From positions 1,550,001 to 1,614,000 of the forward strand of contig JANATG010000005.1 of NCBI GenBank assembly GCA_029449235.1: a DNA stretch of 64,000 bases. The letters are read 5' to 3'. The notes under the pieces were generated by a model, which worked only from the letters and a program-made list of their open reading frames with translations, was not told the origin of the DNA and made no database searches. Position 1 is the stretch's first letter, and the number at the start of each line of letters is the position of its first letter. Shown piece by piece: positions 12,375 through 24,050 of this stretch. Source of the stretch: Linnemannia schmuckeri. Its lineage: Eukaryota; Mortierellomycota; Mortierellomycetes; Mortierellales; Mortierellaceae. The translations under genes were made by a program, and so were the position numbers.

Positions 12375-14680
12375 GGTTGTGAGATTGGGTGTTGTGATGA
12401 GGGAAGAAAAAGGGAGAGAGGAGTGTGATGAAGATGATGAGAAGAAGAAAAGAAAAGAAAAGAGATGGAAGAAAAAGATCTCTAATAAATAGTTAGTTGA
12501 ACAATTTGAGTTTTTTAATTTAGTCCATTTCTGATTGATTTGATGGTCGGTCGAATCAAAGACAGCAGAGGCCACAGCTCGCTCGCTTAGTTTTTCTTTT
12601 TCGGTGGGTTATTTTTATCGTGATGCCAGGTCCGCCCTATCATCGACCGCAATTGCCCCGGGACCCTTCCTTCTTCTTGTCTGCTGTCCCTCTGCCCTGG
12701 TGCCTGGCCTCATATCACTCATCGTACTCTAAAGCCATCGATGCACTTGTTTGTATCACTTTTTCGTATCACGTACCACATACACAGCTGCCTATCCAAC
12801 CTTGCTTCTCGTCGACACACAGGTCTCCCCTCCTCTCTCCTCAATTGGTCTCCCATTTATTTCCTCTCCCTATTTCACTCCTGCTCCTGCTTCCGCTCTG
12901 TTTCTGCTTCAATGGCCTGGTTTTGCATTATTTCGCTTCGCATCTTTTCCCCCTCCCCCCTTGTCCCTTCCCAATCTCACTCACTCTCCTTCGGTTTTAT
13001 GCCATGTTCTTTTACACGCTTTCAATGCGTCGCATTCGTCCTTTCTCTTTTAGCTTTCCTTCTGGATCAAAAGAACATACCGGAAGGAAAGAAGAAAAAC
13101 TCTCAGGCTAGGCTGCTCTTTTCTTACCTTTATTTATCTACCTCATTCATTTTTTTTACCCTGACCGTGAGCACAAACACCAAGAGCACTATTGCGATTA
13201 TGTTCTGAACTGGGAAAGAAATAAGAGAACCAAGGGTCAAGGGCAATTGGGCCATGTCGAGAGAAATACGACAGGGTGATGAATGTCCTTTTCTCGTTGT
13301 TTGACACTTTCTGTAATAAAGTAAGTAGCTGAGAACCAAAAACAAAAAAGATGCAAGTGCTCTCGATTTTATCGGATTCATTTAGTGAGTTGAGTGAGTG
13401 AATGCGTGGGTGTGTGTGCTCCTCTCTCTCTGTTGCAATCCTCGGTTTTCCCTCATTCCTTTCCTCGTCTTACTCCCACCCCTGCCCCTCCTTTTCTGCC
13501 AAACCCCTTTTCCCCCCTTCCGTCATATCTTGTGTATTTGGGTTGGTATGACCTTTCTCAATTGAACGTGGTCCCGGTATAGCCTTACGAGTGGTTGTTG
13601 ATATTTTCTTCTGTTTTTTATAATTGCTGCCGTGCACTCCCTCTTTTCTCCCTCCCCCTCTCATCTACCATCGACGGCCTCCTAGGAGTTATTTTTGTAA
13701 CCACCCAGCCACGGGAACGAAGGAAGGAAGGAGAAAAAGCAGAACTGCCTTGCTTATAGGCAAGCACAGCAGGCAACCATTAACCATTTTATTCATTCAA
13801 CTGAACAACGCCCGCAACCAGATAGTTTACCCCTACCCCTGACTAGACGCATGCGATGCTACCTATTCTTTTTCTATCGGACAGCCAGACACATAGGAGG
13901 GATCGTTAGTGAATTCTTGAGGGAATTTTGATAGTTGTATGCGCACCACGCTAGACCCCAATCCCGATCACTTTATTAATCATAGATCGCGAGGGGAGGG
14001 AGGTAGAGTTCATACACCTACAACGACATGCGCTCGTTGGTACGAGCAAAGTTCACTTCACGCTCACTCTCACTCTCACACTTACTCTCACCCTCTGTGT
14101 TCCCTTTGCTACCTAACTGTCAACAACAAAAAGAAGCTGAAGGTCGGACCCGGTCGTGATTGCTAATCAAGAACAAGCGGGGCCAGCCAACCATCTCTTA
14201 CTGTACTTAATTTTCAGGTGAATTTAGACCATATATCACCCTGACGGATGTTCCTGACCCTGACCCTTCGAAACACACAACACACACAACAGACTATGAT
14301 AATGCAGGGACCGCACTGTTCCTTGCTTCTAACATAATGAAACAGTATATTTTTTTGGAGGGTATCTGTTCGTAAGTTGACCCGGTCTGAGCTGTGCTCC
14401 GCCCGTCTCCCAGGCCCATTCTCACACTCCCTCCACTCCCCATTCCAGTCTTTTTCCTCCGCCACTTTCTTCTTCTCCTCTCTCTCTCTATTTACTTTCA
14501 TAAGCAAAAAAAAAAAAAAAAGAAGAAAGTTCCTCAAGTCCAGATCGTCCAGATCAAGCTCGCGTAGAACAATGTAACAGTGACTTTGAAAGGTCTCTAT
14601 TAAAACTAGGAATTGGGTCTTTATTACAAGCTCGAGATCTCGGTGCCTTGCATAGGGCACACAGAATCTCTGTCTACATC

Positions 14681-14711
<31 letters not shown>

Positions 14712-14775
14712 TCGATCATCATCATCTTCTTCCGACAGCACGGTATCGTGTGGTCGTCGGGCTCGGGTACACACT
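12375..14775. other. Intergenic region between UGD1 and PEX11
   Basis: About 2.4 kb. The first about 200 nt beside UGD1 are purine-rich on the + strand, hence a pyrimidine-rich leader for that minus-strand gene. From 12620 to about 13130 and 13400 to 13660 the + strand is pyrimidine-rich, with no gene I can recognise downstream. A minus-strand open frame at 13130-13381 ends in one hydrophobic segment (IIAIVLLVFVLTVRVKK), but I see no homology for it. A CTG/TTG microsatellite lies at 14681-14712. Confidence 0.45.
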
Positions 14776-16471
14776 TTATGCCTTCTTGTTGACCTTGGCC
14801 CACTGGGACTGAGCGCCCATAATGGCAGTGGCAGTTCTAAAAGAAAGGTAGAACAATCAAGAAATGGGTACAGGTTTTACAGTGAGTGATGATGTCAATG
14901 ATGTCAATGATGTCGCACTGTTATTCCACACAACAAAGAAGGCCTCAGAGATGTTGCGAGCAAAATAAAAAGTTGTTGATCTTCAGCTCTGAAAGACAAG
15001 CAAAGACATCAAAGTGACATCGTTATTGACTTACCCAATGAGACCAACAGCGCCGTCATCCAAGGACAAGTAGCCCAAGCCAGTGGCGGGAATGAGCATG
15101 TCCAAACCATCCTGGAGAAGCTGCTTGTTGACGCTGTACTGCTCCCTATTGCAATTGCGTGAAAATGGCAATCCGAGGTTAATATCTCTCTGAATCAAGG
15201 CAGTATTATGCGGAAGCAAAAGGAACAAAGTGGCAAAAAGAGGTCAACATCGTACTTGGCGATAGCCTTGAGCTCGGTGCGGGCATGGGACTTCTCGGAC
15301 TCGGAGCTGTGAGCCAAGCCGCGGGCAGCAGCCTCGCGACGGATCTGGATCTGGCGGGTCTTGTACAAACCACCGATGAAGCCAAAGACGATACCGGCCA
15401 ACCAGAATCTGCTGGCAAGCTCGCTGTACTTCTTGATGTTCTTGAACTTGTAAGCGCCGGAGCCATCAATCTGATAAAGTAAACAAGAGAGAATTGGGGA
15501 ATGAGTAAATAGGATCAAGGATCTGATGAGTTCTCGTCGGGTCGATGGTATAGTTGCATTGTCGGTTGTAGAGGCAACGAGTCTAAAGAGTAACAGAAGT
15601 GTCGCCATATTCCTTTGTGCTTTGTTTCCGTTTGTTTGGGATGAGAAAATGACATGAGGAAAAACATGACTTACGAAAATGATTCCGTCGAGGGTCAAGT
15701 AGCCGGCGTAAGCGAGCTGCTTGCCAATGGTGCTGAATCTGAGGAACTCGTCCTTGACGGAAGTGGCCTTGACGGCGTTGTCAATGTGCTCGACGGGCTT
15801 GCCTGTTTAAGGGTAGAAAAAGGGCAACCAACCAATCAGATGTATGAGTGATCAGTGAGTGAGTGATCGGGTTCAATTGATCCGTTACATTTTCTGCCTT
15901 TCTTTGTCAAAAATCCGCAGGGAAAGAATGAAGCCTAAAAACAATGTATAAGTCAGGCTCCTAGATCGTTACCGAAGCGCATCACTATGACAATGAAGCA
16001 ATAAAAGGGAAAAGTTCGCGTTAGTCATATCCAATTCAAACAAAGGGCGACTGTTACTGTGAGCACACATAAGAAAAACAACTGGGCATCCGAGTAAAGT
16101 GAACTACTCTTTTTTTGTAGCGAGATCATCTCTCATTCGGACAAGAAAAGTGCTGTCGTGACCCGGTACTGAATGCGGAGTTCATCCGACAAAGAAAAAA
16201 AAAGAGTCCCAGAGTTGACTTTTTGTCGCTTCCATCGTTCTAGTTTAAAATACGACAGGCAGGACTTACGCTTGCGGGAGAGACCGAGGGTCTTCTTGAG
16301 GTTGTTGAAGCGGGCGACGGTCTCCTTGGTGGCGCCTTGGCGGAGAAGGTACCAGGCGAGGAAGCGGGAGAAGTACTGAACAGCTCTGTAGATCTTGTCG
16401 CGACCAACGGTGGTGGCGGTGTACTTAAGCCAGGGCTGAACGTTGATGGGTAAGCTGAGAGCGGTCGACAT
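14776..16471 (-). CDS. PEX11: Peroxin-11, peroxisomal membrane proliferation factor
   Basis: Promotes elongation and division of peroxisomes from within their membrane. Six exons (16471-16270, 15984-15973, 15802-15675, 15470-15256, 15145-15035, 14836-14776) join in frame to 242 aa, normal for fungal Pex11. The N-terminus has the family pattern VGRDKIYRAVQYFSRFLAWY, with the amphipathic helix that binds membrane. SRKLMRFGK follows, then hydrophobic segments around YAGYLTLDGIIF, FWLAGIVFGFIGGLY and the C-terminal LGYLSLDDGAVGLIG. Exon 2 is a 12-nt microexon encoding most of LMRFG; without it the frame breaks. Intron 5 contains a 9-bp TGATGTCAA-type repeat. The product ends in KKA followed by TAA. 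Confidence 0.93.
15973..15984 (-). other. PEX11: 12-nt microexon (exon 2) of PEX11
   Basis: On the minus strand TCATAG precedes TGATGCGCTTCG, which is followed by GTAACG. With the C left over from exon 1 and the GC of exon 3 it reads Leu-Met-Arg-Phe-Gly. This restores the SRKLMRFGK stretch that Pex11 proteins carry right after the N-terminal helix. Its length keeps the frame. Confidence 0.85.
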
Positions 16472-17745
16472 TGTTGATGGAGGAGGATGGAGGAGGTGTG
16501 AATGAGTAAGAAGTGAAAAAAAAAAAAAAAAGTAGAAAGCGGGGTACTTGTCTTCTAGCTATTTTATTTGTAGGGTGTCTCCGGCTCGCACGTGAAGGCT
16601 TGTCACTCAGGATGGGCACACGACAGAGAACATGGTTAGGATGAAAAAATCATGGCTAACGGAGCAACGGGGTGCATCGAATCAGAGCCAAAGCCGGAGA
16701 GTCAGATCGAAAAACAAAAGGTGTCGAGGTAGATCGACAGACATCATACATACACGGCTATCCGTTCTCGTTCCTATTTGTCGTTGTCCACGGACACACT
16801 CACTCACTGACAGACACACGTCCATGTTGGATGCCATCCTCATCTCTCTCCACTTTCGGTACTTAAATAGAACATCATTTTGACTCTTTCTCAAGTTTGC
16901 TGTCTCTGGGACTATTAGTATGCCTAGATGATTCCAGCCGGATACACTTAAAAAACCGAAGTGCGGGGAAACATCAGACATACTTCCCGCCCGTCCAAGC
17001 TTGATACAATATCACTTTGCGATCATTCCAGATCTCCGGAATGGCGCCTCAGCTTAATCATTGTTACTGATGACATTGGGTAACCAGCGTATATGGCCTT
17101 CTCAAAATATATCGTCATTGAGAGTCATATTACTGCTTGCGATTGCCAGCAAATGTCAAATGTCCAACACTGTTATGAGGTTACATAACGAACGAGCATA
17201 AATGCGGACACAAAGGCAGGGCCAACAAGAATCACCAACACACCCTTTGACCTGCATTGTATATGTACGCCAGACATGGATGTATCTGATGGCCCATCAC
17301 CACTATTTGTTGTTGGATTGGATGCCTTGCCTTGCCTTGTCTATTGTCCTCAGTTATTTATTTGCCTTGTATTGTCAAGCGAAAAGATTGCTCCAACCCC
17401 CTTTTTCGCTATTTCCAATTTTCCATTCTCTCGCCCAGCCACAGCAACGGTCGGTGCCACAGTCAGTCTCACACACATTTGCGAATTGACGACTCCCTTT
17501 CATCGCCCTGACGCCCCTTTTTGTATTTCTCCTCTTTCTCTTCGTCTCCCTTACATTCCATTCCCAGACACATACACATACAAAAAGCACATCTCTCCAC
17601 TCTACCCCACTTTTGCCTTAACCTTCTCACTCTTCATTGTCGAGTGCTTCCAAACAGTCGACAATAACTCATCAACACAACACAGGACTCGCTCATCAAC
17701 ACCACCTACAGAAAAAGAAAGACCTGACTTCAACAGGACCCCTTG
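16472..17745. promoter_or_regulatory. Divergent promoter region between PEX11 and the amino-acid transporter
   Basis: About 1.27 kb between two divergently transcribed starts. The transporter side (about 17390-17640) is pyrimidine-rich on the + strand, and the last about 60 nt before its ATG are rich in CAACA. The PEX11 side is short and purine-rich on the + strand. No third gene is visible. Confidence 0.5.
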
Positions 17746-20122
17746 ATGGCGAAAAAGTACGGAACAATGACCGAGGCCGCCTCCGACCAGCACCAGCACC
17801 AGAGCCATTCACATAGCAACGGCGCAGCGAGGCACTCAACCGACGAATCCCCCCTTCTCAACCATGGACCCCACCACAACCAAGACCTGGGCCACGGCAA
17901 CGAAGTTGGTCCCTCTGCTGGTTTCTGGAGTTGTGTAAGTCTTGTTGTGTTTCCGTCTTCAAGCTCATCCCATCTTTTTTCTTGTCATCAACACAATTTT
18001 GTGCTGGTCGTCACTCTGTTACATTATGTTGAGTGCTATTTCTGGTAATTGTGGAATTACAACCGCGGGAGAAAGCAAACTTTTATCTCCTCCTTTGCCT
18101 TCTTTCTCCCTGTCCTCCAGCCCACCACCTGTTACGCAGCCGTAAAAAAGAATTAGCATCGCCGCTGTCTATTGTTGTTTTTTGTTCTCTTTCTGTCTGT
18201 CTCTGGGCTTGGAAAGAAATGAACAATTGCTGCTGTCCACAGGGTTCATGCTTCATATTGGGTTGGGCTCCCGCTTTCTCCTTTTTTTTCTTTCGTTTGT
18301 TCGATTTTTTGGGCCCGCGGGAAGAAAAAAAAATCCAGTTGCCCAGACCATGTTCAAAAATGAAAAAGAGTCAGGCATCACAGAGCAATTCTTATTAAGC
18401 TAGGACTCCCCACGTCTATGGTTGCAACACTGTTCATGGTATCATTCGCTCATACTCGTACTACCAATGTGTTCATATCTCTCGGTCATACTAACATATA
18501 GTGAACCTTTTCTTCTTTGTCGACTTTGTAGACGATCAACCTGGCAAACACCATCCTTGGCACAGGAATGCTCGCCATGGTAAGCAAGCCTACCATATCA
18601 GGACTCGTTCAACGAAATTTATTTCAGCGCAACACAAAGGGGGGGGGGAGTGAACACTTAGAAGCAACATCGAGACTAAACTTTTTTTTCTGTATCTCTT
18701 TCATTGTCTCCGATATTTAGCCTGGAGCACTTGCCACTGTTGGATTGATGCTTGGAAGTTTCATGATCGTCTTCTCGGCATGCGCATCTGGATTGGGACT
18801 CTACTTCTTGACCAGGAGTGCTAGCCGGACACAGGGCCGTGCAGCTTCGTTCTTTGCCTGTTCAAAACTCACATATCCTTGGGCAGCGGTTGGATTTGAT
18901 GTGGCGATTGCTATCAAGTGCTTTGGTGTTGGTATCTCGTATTTGATCATCATTGGAGACTTGATGCCCGAGGTCGTGAGGTCTCTGGGCATGATTGCGT
19001 TTGCGGCTGCAGGAGGCGATGGCTCGGGTGACATGGACCCTCAGCTCTGGTTCCTGGTCGACCGCCGGTTCTGGATTACCATCTTTATGGCCATCATCGG
19101 ACCTATCTCCTTCTTGAAGCGTCTGGATTCGTTGAAGGCCACTAGTGCATTGGCCTTGGGAGCAGTCGTCTACCTGGTGTTCATTGTCGTCTACTATTAC
19201 TCCTATCCCGACCAGCCCTTGCCCCCTAAGGAAGAGATTCGTTTTTTCCATCCTACCGCCCAGTTCTTCACTACCCTACCCATATTTGTCTTTGCCTTCA
19301 CCTGCCATCAGAACGTAAGTTTGATCAGCTAATGTGTGGAGGTGGAACCCTTGTTATATGCCCAGGCAAACAACTATGCATGACACTTACTCTCTTCATT
19401 CCTTCTGATAGATCTTTTCGGTGTACAACGAGCTGTCAGACAATGGACAGAGCATGCTTAACAGGATCATCTCGACTTCGATTGGATCGGCTGTTGTTAT
19501 TTACCACATCATTGGAGTCTTGGGATACCTTACTTTCGGCAACGTCGTTGGCAGCAACATTATCCAGATGTACAACGCCTCGCTCCTGGTTACTATTGGA
19601 CGCATTGCCATTGTGGTCTTGGTCATGTTCTCCTTCCCTTTGCAGGCCCATCCTTGCAGAGCCTGCCTGGACAAGGTATTGACCGCACTGAGGCAGTTCT
19701 GGCAGTCCCGCTTCGGCAAGGCCACTGATTACAGCACGCTCAACAATGACCAAGACGACCACGACGATGAGCCCTCGACAGTCACCTCTTCGACTCTCCC
19801 TAACTCTGTACAGCTGGATGATCATGGCGAGCCCATCCAGGTGACCTCTGAGCTCAAGTACACGCTTATGACGTTAGGAATCCTCATTGGAAGCTACCTA
19901 ATCGCTATCACTGTCTCAGAACTGGAGCTGGTGCTATCTTTTGTCGGTTCCACTGGATCGACCGCTATCTCGTTCATTCTGCCTGGTTCATTCTACTACA
20001 AGCTGCACCAGAATGATCCCTGGACTGGGCGCAAGATTTTGTCGATCTGTTTGGCTTCCTATGGAGTTATGGTCATGGTCATCTGTCTCACTGCCAACGT
20101 TCGTCGTATCAGTCATGCATAG
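17746..20122 (+). CDS. AAAP-family amino-acid transporter, vacuolar AVT5/6-like
   Basis: A multi-pass transporter of the amino acid/auxin permease family; relatives move amino acids across the fungal vacuolar membrane. Four exons (17746-17934, 18532-18579, 18721-19314, 19412-20122) give 513 aa. Residues 1-60 are hydrophilic and His/Asn-rich. Transmembrane segment 1 carries the family signature TINLANTILGTGMLAMPGAL, split over exons 2 and 3. Further helices follow (GLMLGSFMIVFSACASGLGL, YLIIIGDLMPEVV, FWITIFMAIIGPISFLKRLD). FSVYNELSDNG begins exon 4, and an acidic cytosolic loop (DQDDHDDEP) precedes the last three helices. Exon 2 is only 48 nt. The start is the first Met of exon 1, in a CA-rich leader. 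The subfamily (AVT5/6 rather than AVT3/4) is a judgement from the signature and the long loop. Confidence 0.9.
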
Positions 20123-20360
20123 AGGGAATGAGTGACCCTGTCCCTCCTTTACTTTGATTCCTTGATTACCTTTTTTTCTTTGTTTGTTCTTCCCACTCGT
20201 CATCATTCAAACACGCGTAGATAACTACATAAAACTCGCTCTACACAACTACTTTGACTCGCGTTTATTATTGTTATTATTGTACATTTTGTCCGCAATA
20301 TGCGAATTGAGAGAAAAGAGGGAATTGACAGTCCGTGGCTGTGAATGTGAGCAGGTAAGT
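20123..20360. other. Convergent 3' flanks of transporter and DAD4
   Basis: A 238-nt A/T-rich spacer with TTATTATTGTTATTATTG. It presumably holds the 3' ends of both transcripts. Nothing else seen. Confidence 0.4.
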
Positions 20361-20714
20361 TTACTCTGGTGGCTGCAGTCCACCGAGACCCTCGAGGTTG
20401 ATGTGTGCGCTCTTAGAGTAAGAGTTCCAAACTTGAGCGATCAGCATTGTCGACTGTGTTTGGTTATTGACCTGTTCCAGCTTTTGATTCAGCTGCACCA
20501 GTGATTCGTTCAGCTTCTCCTATGGAAATCAGCGGGAAAAGGAAGGGAGTGGGTGGATTTCTGAGAATTATGCACGAGTTGATGTAGAAGACAAGAAGAT
20601 CTGGTTGAATGAAATGGCCATGAGAGACAACGAGAGCGTGCTATGTACCACGTTGAGTGCGATTCTGTTGAGGAGAGCGGCTTGTTGCTCCTGATGTGGG
20701 TTCATGGCGTTCAT
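20361..20714 (-). CDS. DAD4: DASH complex subunit Dad4
   Basis: Small outer-kinetochore protein that helps DASH/Dam1 rings couple chromosomes to microtubules. Two exons, 20714-20649 and 20519-20361, encode 74 aa; yeast Dad4 is about the same size. The family pattern is clear: NPHQEQQAALLNRIALNV, then EKLNESLVQLNQKLEQVNN, an N-S-Y core near WNSYSKSA, INLEGL and a PP-containing C-terminus. Two in-frame Met codons (20714 and 20705) are possible starts. The second begins MNPHQEQ, closest to the family start, so the product may be 71 aa. The gene is convergent with the transporter, 238 nt between stop codons. Confidence 0.92.
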
Positions 20715-22001
20715 GGTGGGTGTCTTTTGTTGTGAGTATGAGTTGTGAGTGGAAGTATTGTTGGAGAAGGGCAGTTCAACAGCACAAGACAGTACTGCGA
20801 GAGATTTGTCCAACTCATTCGTCAGGTGACTGTCCTTGTAAAGGCACGTCTATTTTGGCTCTTTTTTTTTGGTTTTTTTTCAGGAACGATCCATCACCTT
20901 TTTTGTAAGGGACGACCGGTTCAGCTCCGTGTAGGTCTGATATATACACTCTCCGCGCCTTCATTCCCACGAAGAGATCTTCTAACGCTGTTCCTTGTTA
21001 CGAAAATGGTGACGGTAAGGATGAAAGAGTAACAATGCATAACAAAAATGGAACGAAGGAAAGGGAGAAATTGAAAACATCGGCACCAGTTCCCCCTGCC
21101 GTCATTTTGAATGTTTCGTATCGGGTTTGGAGAATGATCGATCCCAAAGAGAGTCGACACCAACACCGACACCAAAACGTTCAGCTTATTATACTTTTTC
21201 CTTTCTTTCGCAAGAAAAAAATAACTACTGAGACAACCAACGAGCAACAGAGAAATATTCCGCTCTGTATAGCTCTGGGTTAGGGTTCTTATTGACGTTC
21301 TGTACAGATGCTTTCATGGGACCGGGCTGTGTCTGGCTTTCATTTATCATTTCTGCCTCCCATAGTCTCTCGCCAATTATCTACAGTCAGCTCTTGAACC
21401 TAATAACTTTGTTAACTTTACGAATACGCTGCTATTTCCAAAGTTAGAACATGGGCAGCAGTAGGAAAATGTGCGAACAAGTGAGAAAAAAAAGAAAACG
21501 TGAGCGAGACAGAGAAGTAAATGAGGAATCCGCTACCAAGGGTGACGCTTCCTCGTGGTGGGCCAACACTGTCATGTTACCTCTTACCCACCTTTTGTAA
21601 AAGAGAAAGATGATCAGGACGTCGTCTTTCTTGTCACCCACTCTATTTCACTCTCCCGCCTTTCTTCGTCTCACTTCATATACTATGAATACACTCAACC
21701 TTGGATGGATCAAATAGAGCTTTCTTTTTATTCTTTTTGGTATCTGGGGGCCTTCTTCCTCGGTCCCGCCTTTTTCTTGTTCTTTTTAGCTTTTTTTTTC
21801 CGGCTGTCTCTTCTTCTTTCTTTTGTTTCTCCTCTCTTCTTGTTCTTTTCCCCTGTTTTCGCTTTCCTCATCCACACGTCTGCACTCTTTACATCCTTCT
21901 CATTGTTTTCATTGTTCTCATTGTTCTCATTCCTCCTCATTCGCACAACAGCCTCTTCTATTTTCAACCATAAATTACAACTTCAAACTTTGTCAATTTA
22001 A
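20715..22001. promoter_or_regulatory. Divergent promoter region between DAD4 and membrane-protein paralog A
   Basis: About 1.29 kb. The paralog A side (about 21700-21970) is strongly pyrimidine-rich on the + strand and contains a 9-bp tandem repeat (TTGTTCTCA-type, about 21898-21938) about 65 nt before the ATG. A GGGTTAGGG element is at 21277-21285. No gene seen. Confidence 0.5.
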
Positions 22002-24050
22002 ATGAGCCGCATTAGCCACAACATCGAACCCCTGTGCTACACCTCCGACGGAGTATACCTCTACGCCATCGCCCGAGGATATATCCTCAAGAACCGCTAC
22101 AGCAAACCCGACTTCTTTGTAGTACGTTCCAATCCTTACCCAGCCTCACTCACCGATCTCTCCTGGGAGGTCATCGAATCCTCTCCCGTCTCCCCAGATA
22201 CCGACATCCAGCGTATCGTGTACCCTCACACGGCCCTCTGTGCATGGAATCCTTCCTCATCCTCGTTTGTAATGTTGGTAAATGGTTTGAGGTACGGATC
22301 GCATATTGATCGACTGGGCGTTTCGTTATCGTCGCGCCTCTTGCCGTTGACTTTTTCGTCAGACGAGCCGCATATTGGAGATTCTACAGCCCAAGGGCGC
22401 AGCCTGTTATTGCCTATTTCGAATCAAGCAGCACACCAGGGTAATACGTCGGATATCTTGTATTATTCCAGCTCGTGGGTGCAGATTGACCTGGAGTCAA
22501 GCACCAAGGAGATGTTGTTTACTTTCTATCCGGAAATGGATATCTTCCGCGAACCCCAAGTTCGGTGGTCTATGGTAAGCAGAACAATTCTTTGCTTTTT
22601 CTTTATACATTCGTCGATCCCTCATTTCTCATTGACGATAGTTTGTGCAACGCTAACTCGCGATACGCTTTTTTTTTTCTTTCAAACAGGACAAGTTCGG
22701 AACAGATGAACCACCATCAACGGTCTACAGCCTCTTGACAGCCAGCAACAACAGCATCTATGCTCTCGGGTCATCCGACAATGGCTTGGTCATGTCTATG
22801 TTTCCCGAGAACATTTCCTTCGTGGCACCCTATGCAACACAACCAATATCCTCGGCAATCACAACAGTTCACACCCCAGGAGTTGGCTTGGACTGTGCGC
22901 TCGAGAGCGAACGGACAAGGATAACCGCCGACAAGGGCACCATCTACCTGACGTGCTACCCTTCCAGAAAGGTATGTATGCCTCAGCTAGCGCGTTTGAT
23001 ATTGATGTGACATCTTTTTGTGCAGTGTATCGTGTAACTAACGCGTTGAGTGTATTTTTTCTCGTTTTTTCTATGTGTTAGAGCGGCGCGGATATGAGCA
23101 CGTACAAGGTGTACAAGTTTGACGGGTCAAAATTCCAGCAACTACCCTCAATCCCTTCAGAGATCATCTCGACCTACACATCCTCCAACACACCTTTCCT
23201 AATCCCAGTCCCCAACAAGGACCCTACATCTCCAGCCATCTGGGGTCTTGTCTCGCTTGGCGACGGCAAATTACAATTCTACAACCTTACCGGCCAAACA
23301 ACCAATACACCTTGGCAACCCAAGATCTTCCAAACAAACCGTCCCTACACCTTCTACCCAACTACTATCGAAGACCCAGAACACGCACACGCCACAAAAT
23401 CACCAACCTTCGGAATGCTTCTTGCAGTCGCCGCGTTTGGGCTACTGATGTCCGCCTATGGGATGTTTGTCTACCATCAGAACCGTCGTACTGAAGCTCT
23501 GCGAGCATTGGAAGGCGGGGTGAACCGGGTGACGCATGGAGATGATGCATGTGATAGCTTGCCGAGGTACACACCTCGTGCACATATTGCTGATCAATCG
23601 GACTTTCTTGAAGGCATGTTCCATGGACGGATGACAAGACCCCCAAGTTACAAGACGATACTTTCTATGAACTCGTCGCGGTCGGCGACTAGGTCGATTA
23701 TGTTGGCATCAGCTTCTTCAACCTCACTTACTGAACCTGCTGCAGAAGAATTGGAACTGCATGATGTCCCGACTGTCACGACAGTTGATGAGGCTGTGAC
23801 GCCTGACATGAGTGGGATCGTTGCCGCAGCTCCAATTTCACCACCTGCAGAGTTAAGACCGACACCGACAACAAATTCCGCCTCAACAACGCTAGCAGCA
23901 GCGCCAACAGCAGATGTTATGACGTCGGGAGCAGTAGCAGCAGTTTCAGCAGCAATACAAACAGCGGATTCTATTATACCTACGTCAACGAAATCAACAG
24001 AGCCTTCAACGACCTCTACTACCAACACGTTCATCCATGGTGGCTCGTAG
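22002..24050 (+). CDS. Single-pass membrane protein of an unrecognised lineage-specific family (paralog A)
   Basis: I do not recognise a named family. Three exons (22002-22574, 22690-22971, 23082-24050) give 607 aa. Residues 1 to about 390 form a globular, beta-rich region with repeated short motifs (CYTSDGVYLYAI, SLLTASNNSIYALG, KLQFYNLTG) that could be propeller-like. There is no N-terminal signal peptide. One transmembrane segment lies near 395-418 (FGMLLAVAAFGLLMSAYG), followed by basic residues and a Ser/Thr-rich tail of about 190 aa. The tail has HGDDACDSLPRYTPRAH and a PPSY motif near residue 471. Both introns are phase 0 at the same positions as in paralog B (27648-29914), and a degenerate third copy lies between them. 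An N-outside topology is inferred from the positive residues after the TM segment. AATAAA at 24066 is a likely poly(A) signal. Confidence 0.85.

Noticed and set aside
14214..14774. A 186-aa minus-strand open frame with poly-Gln just after PEX11
   Set aside because: It is downstream of the PEX11 stop, poly-Gln comes from a microsatellite, and the rest lacks any pattern; it is probably the 3' flank.
21277..21285. GGGTTAGGG, telomere-like
   Set aside because: Only about one and a half repeats; too short for an interstitial telomere. At most a promoter element.
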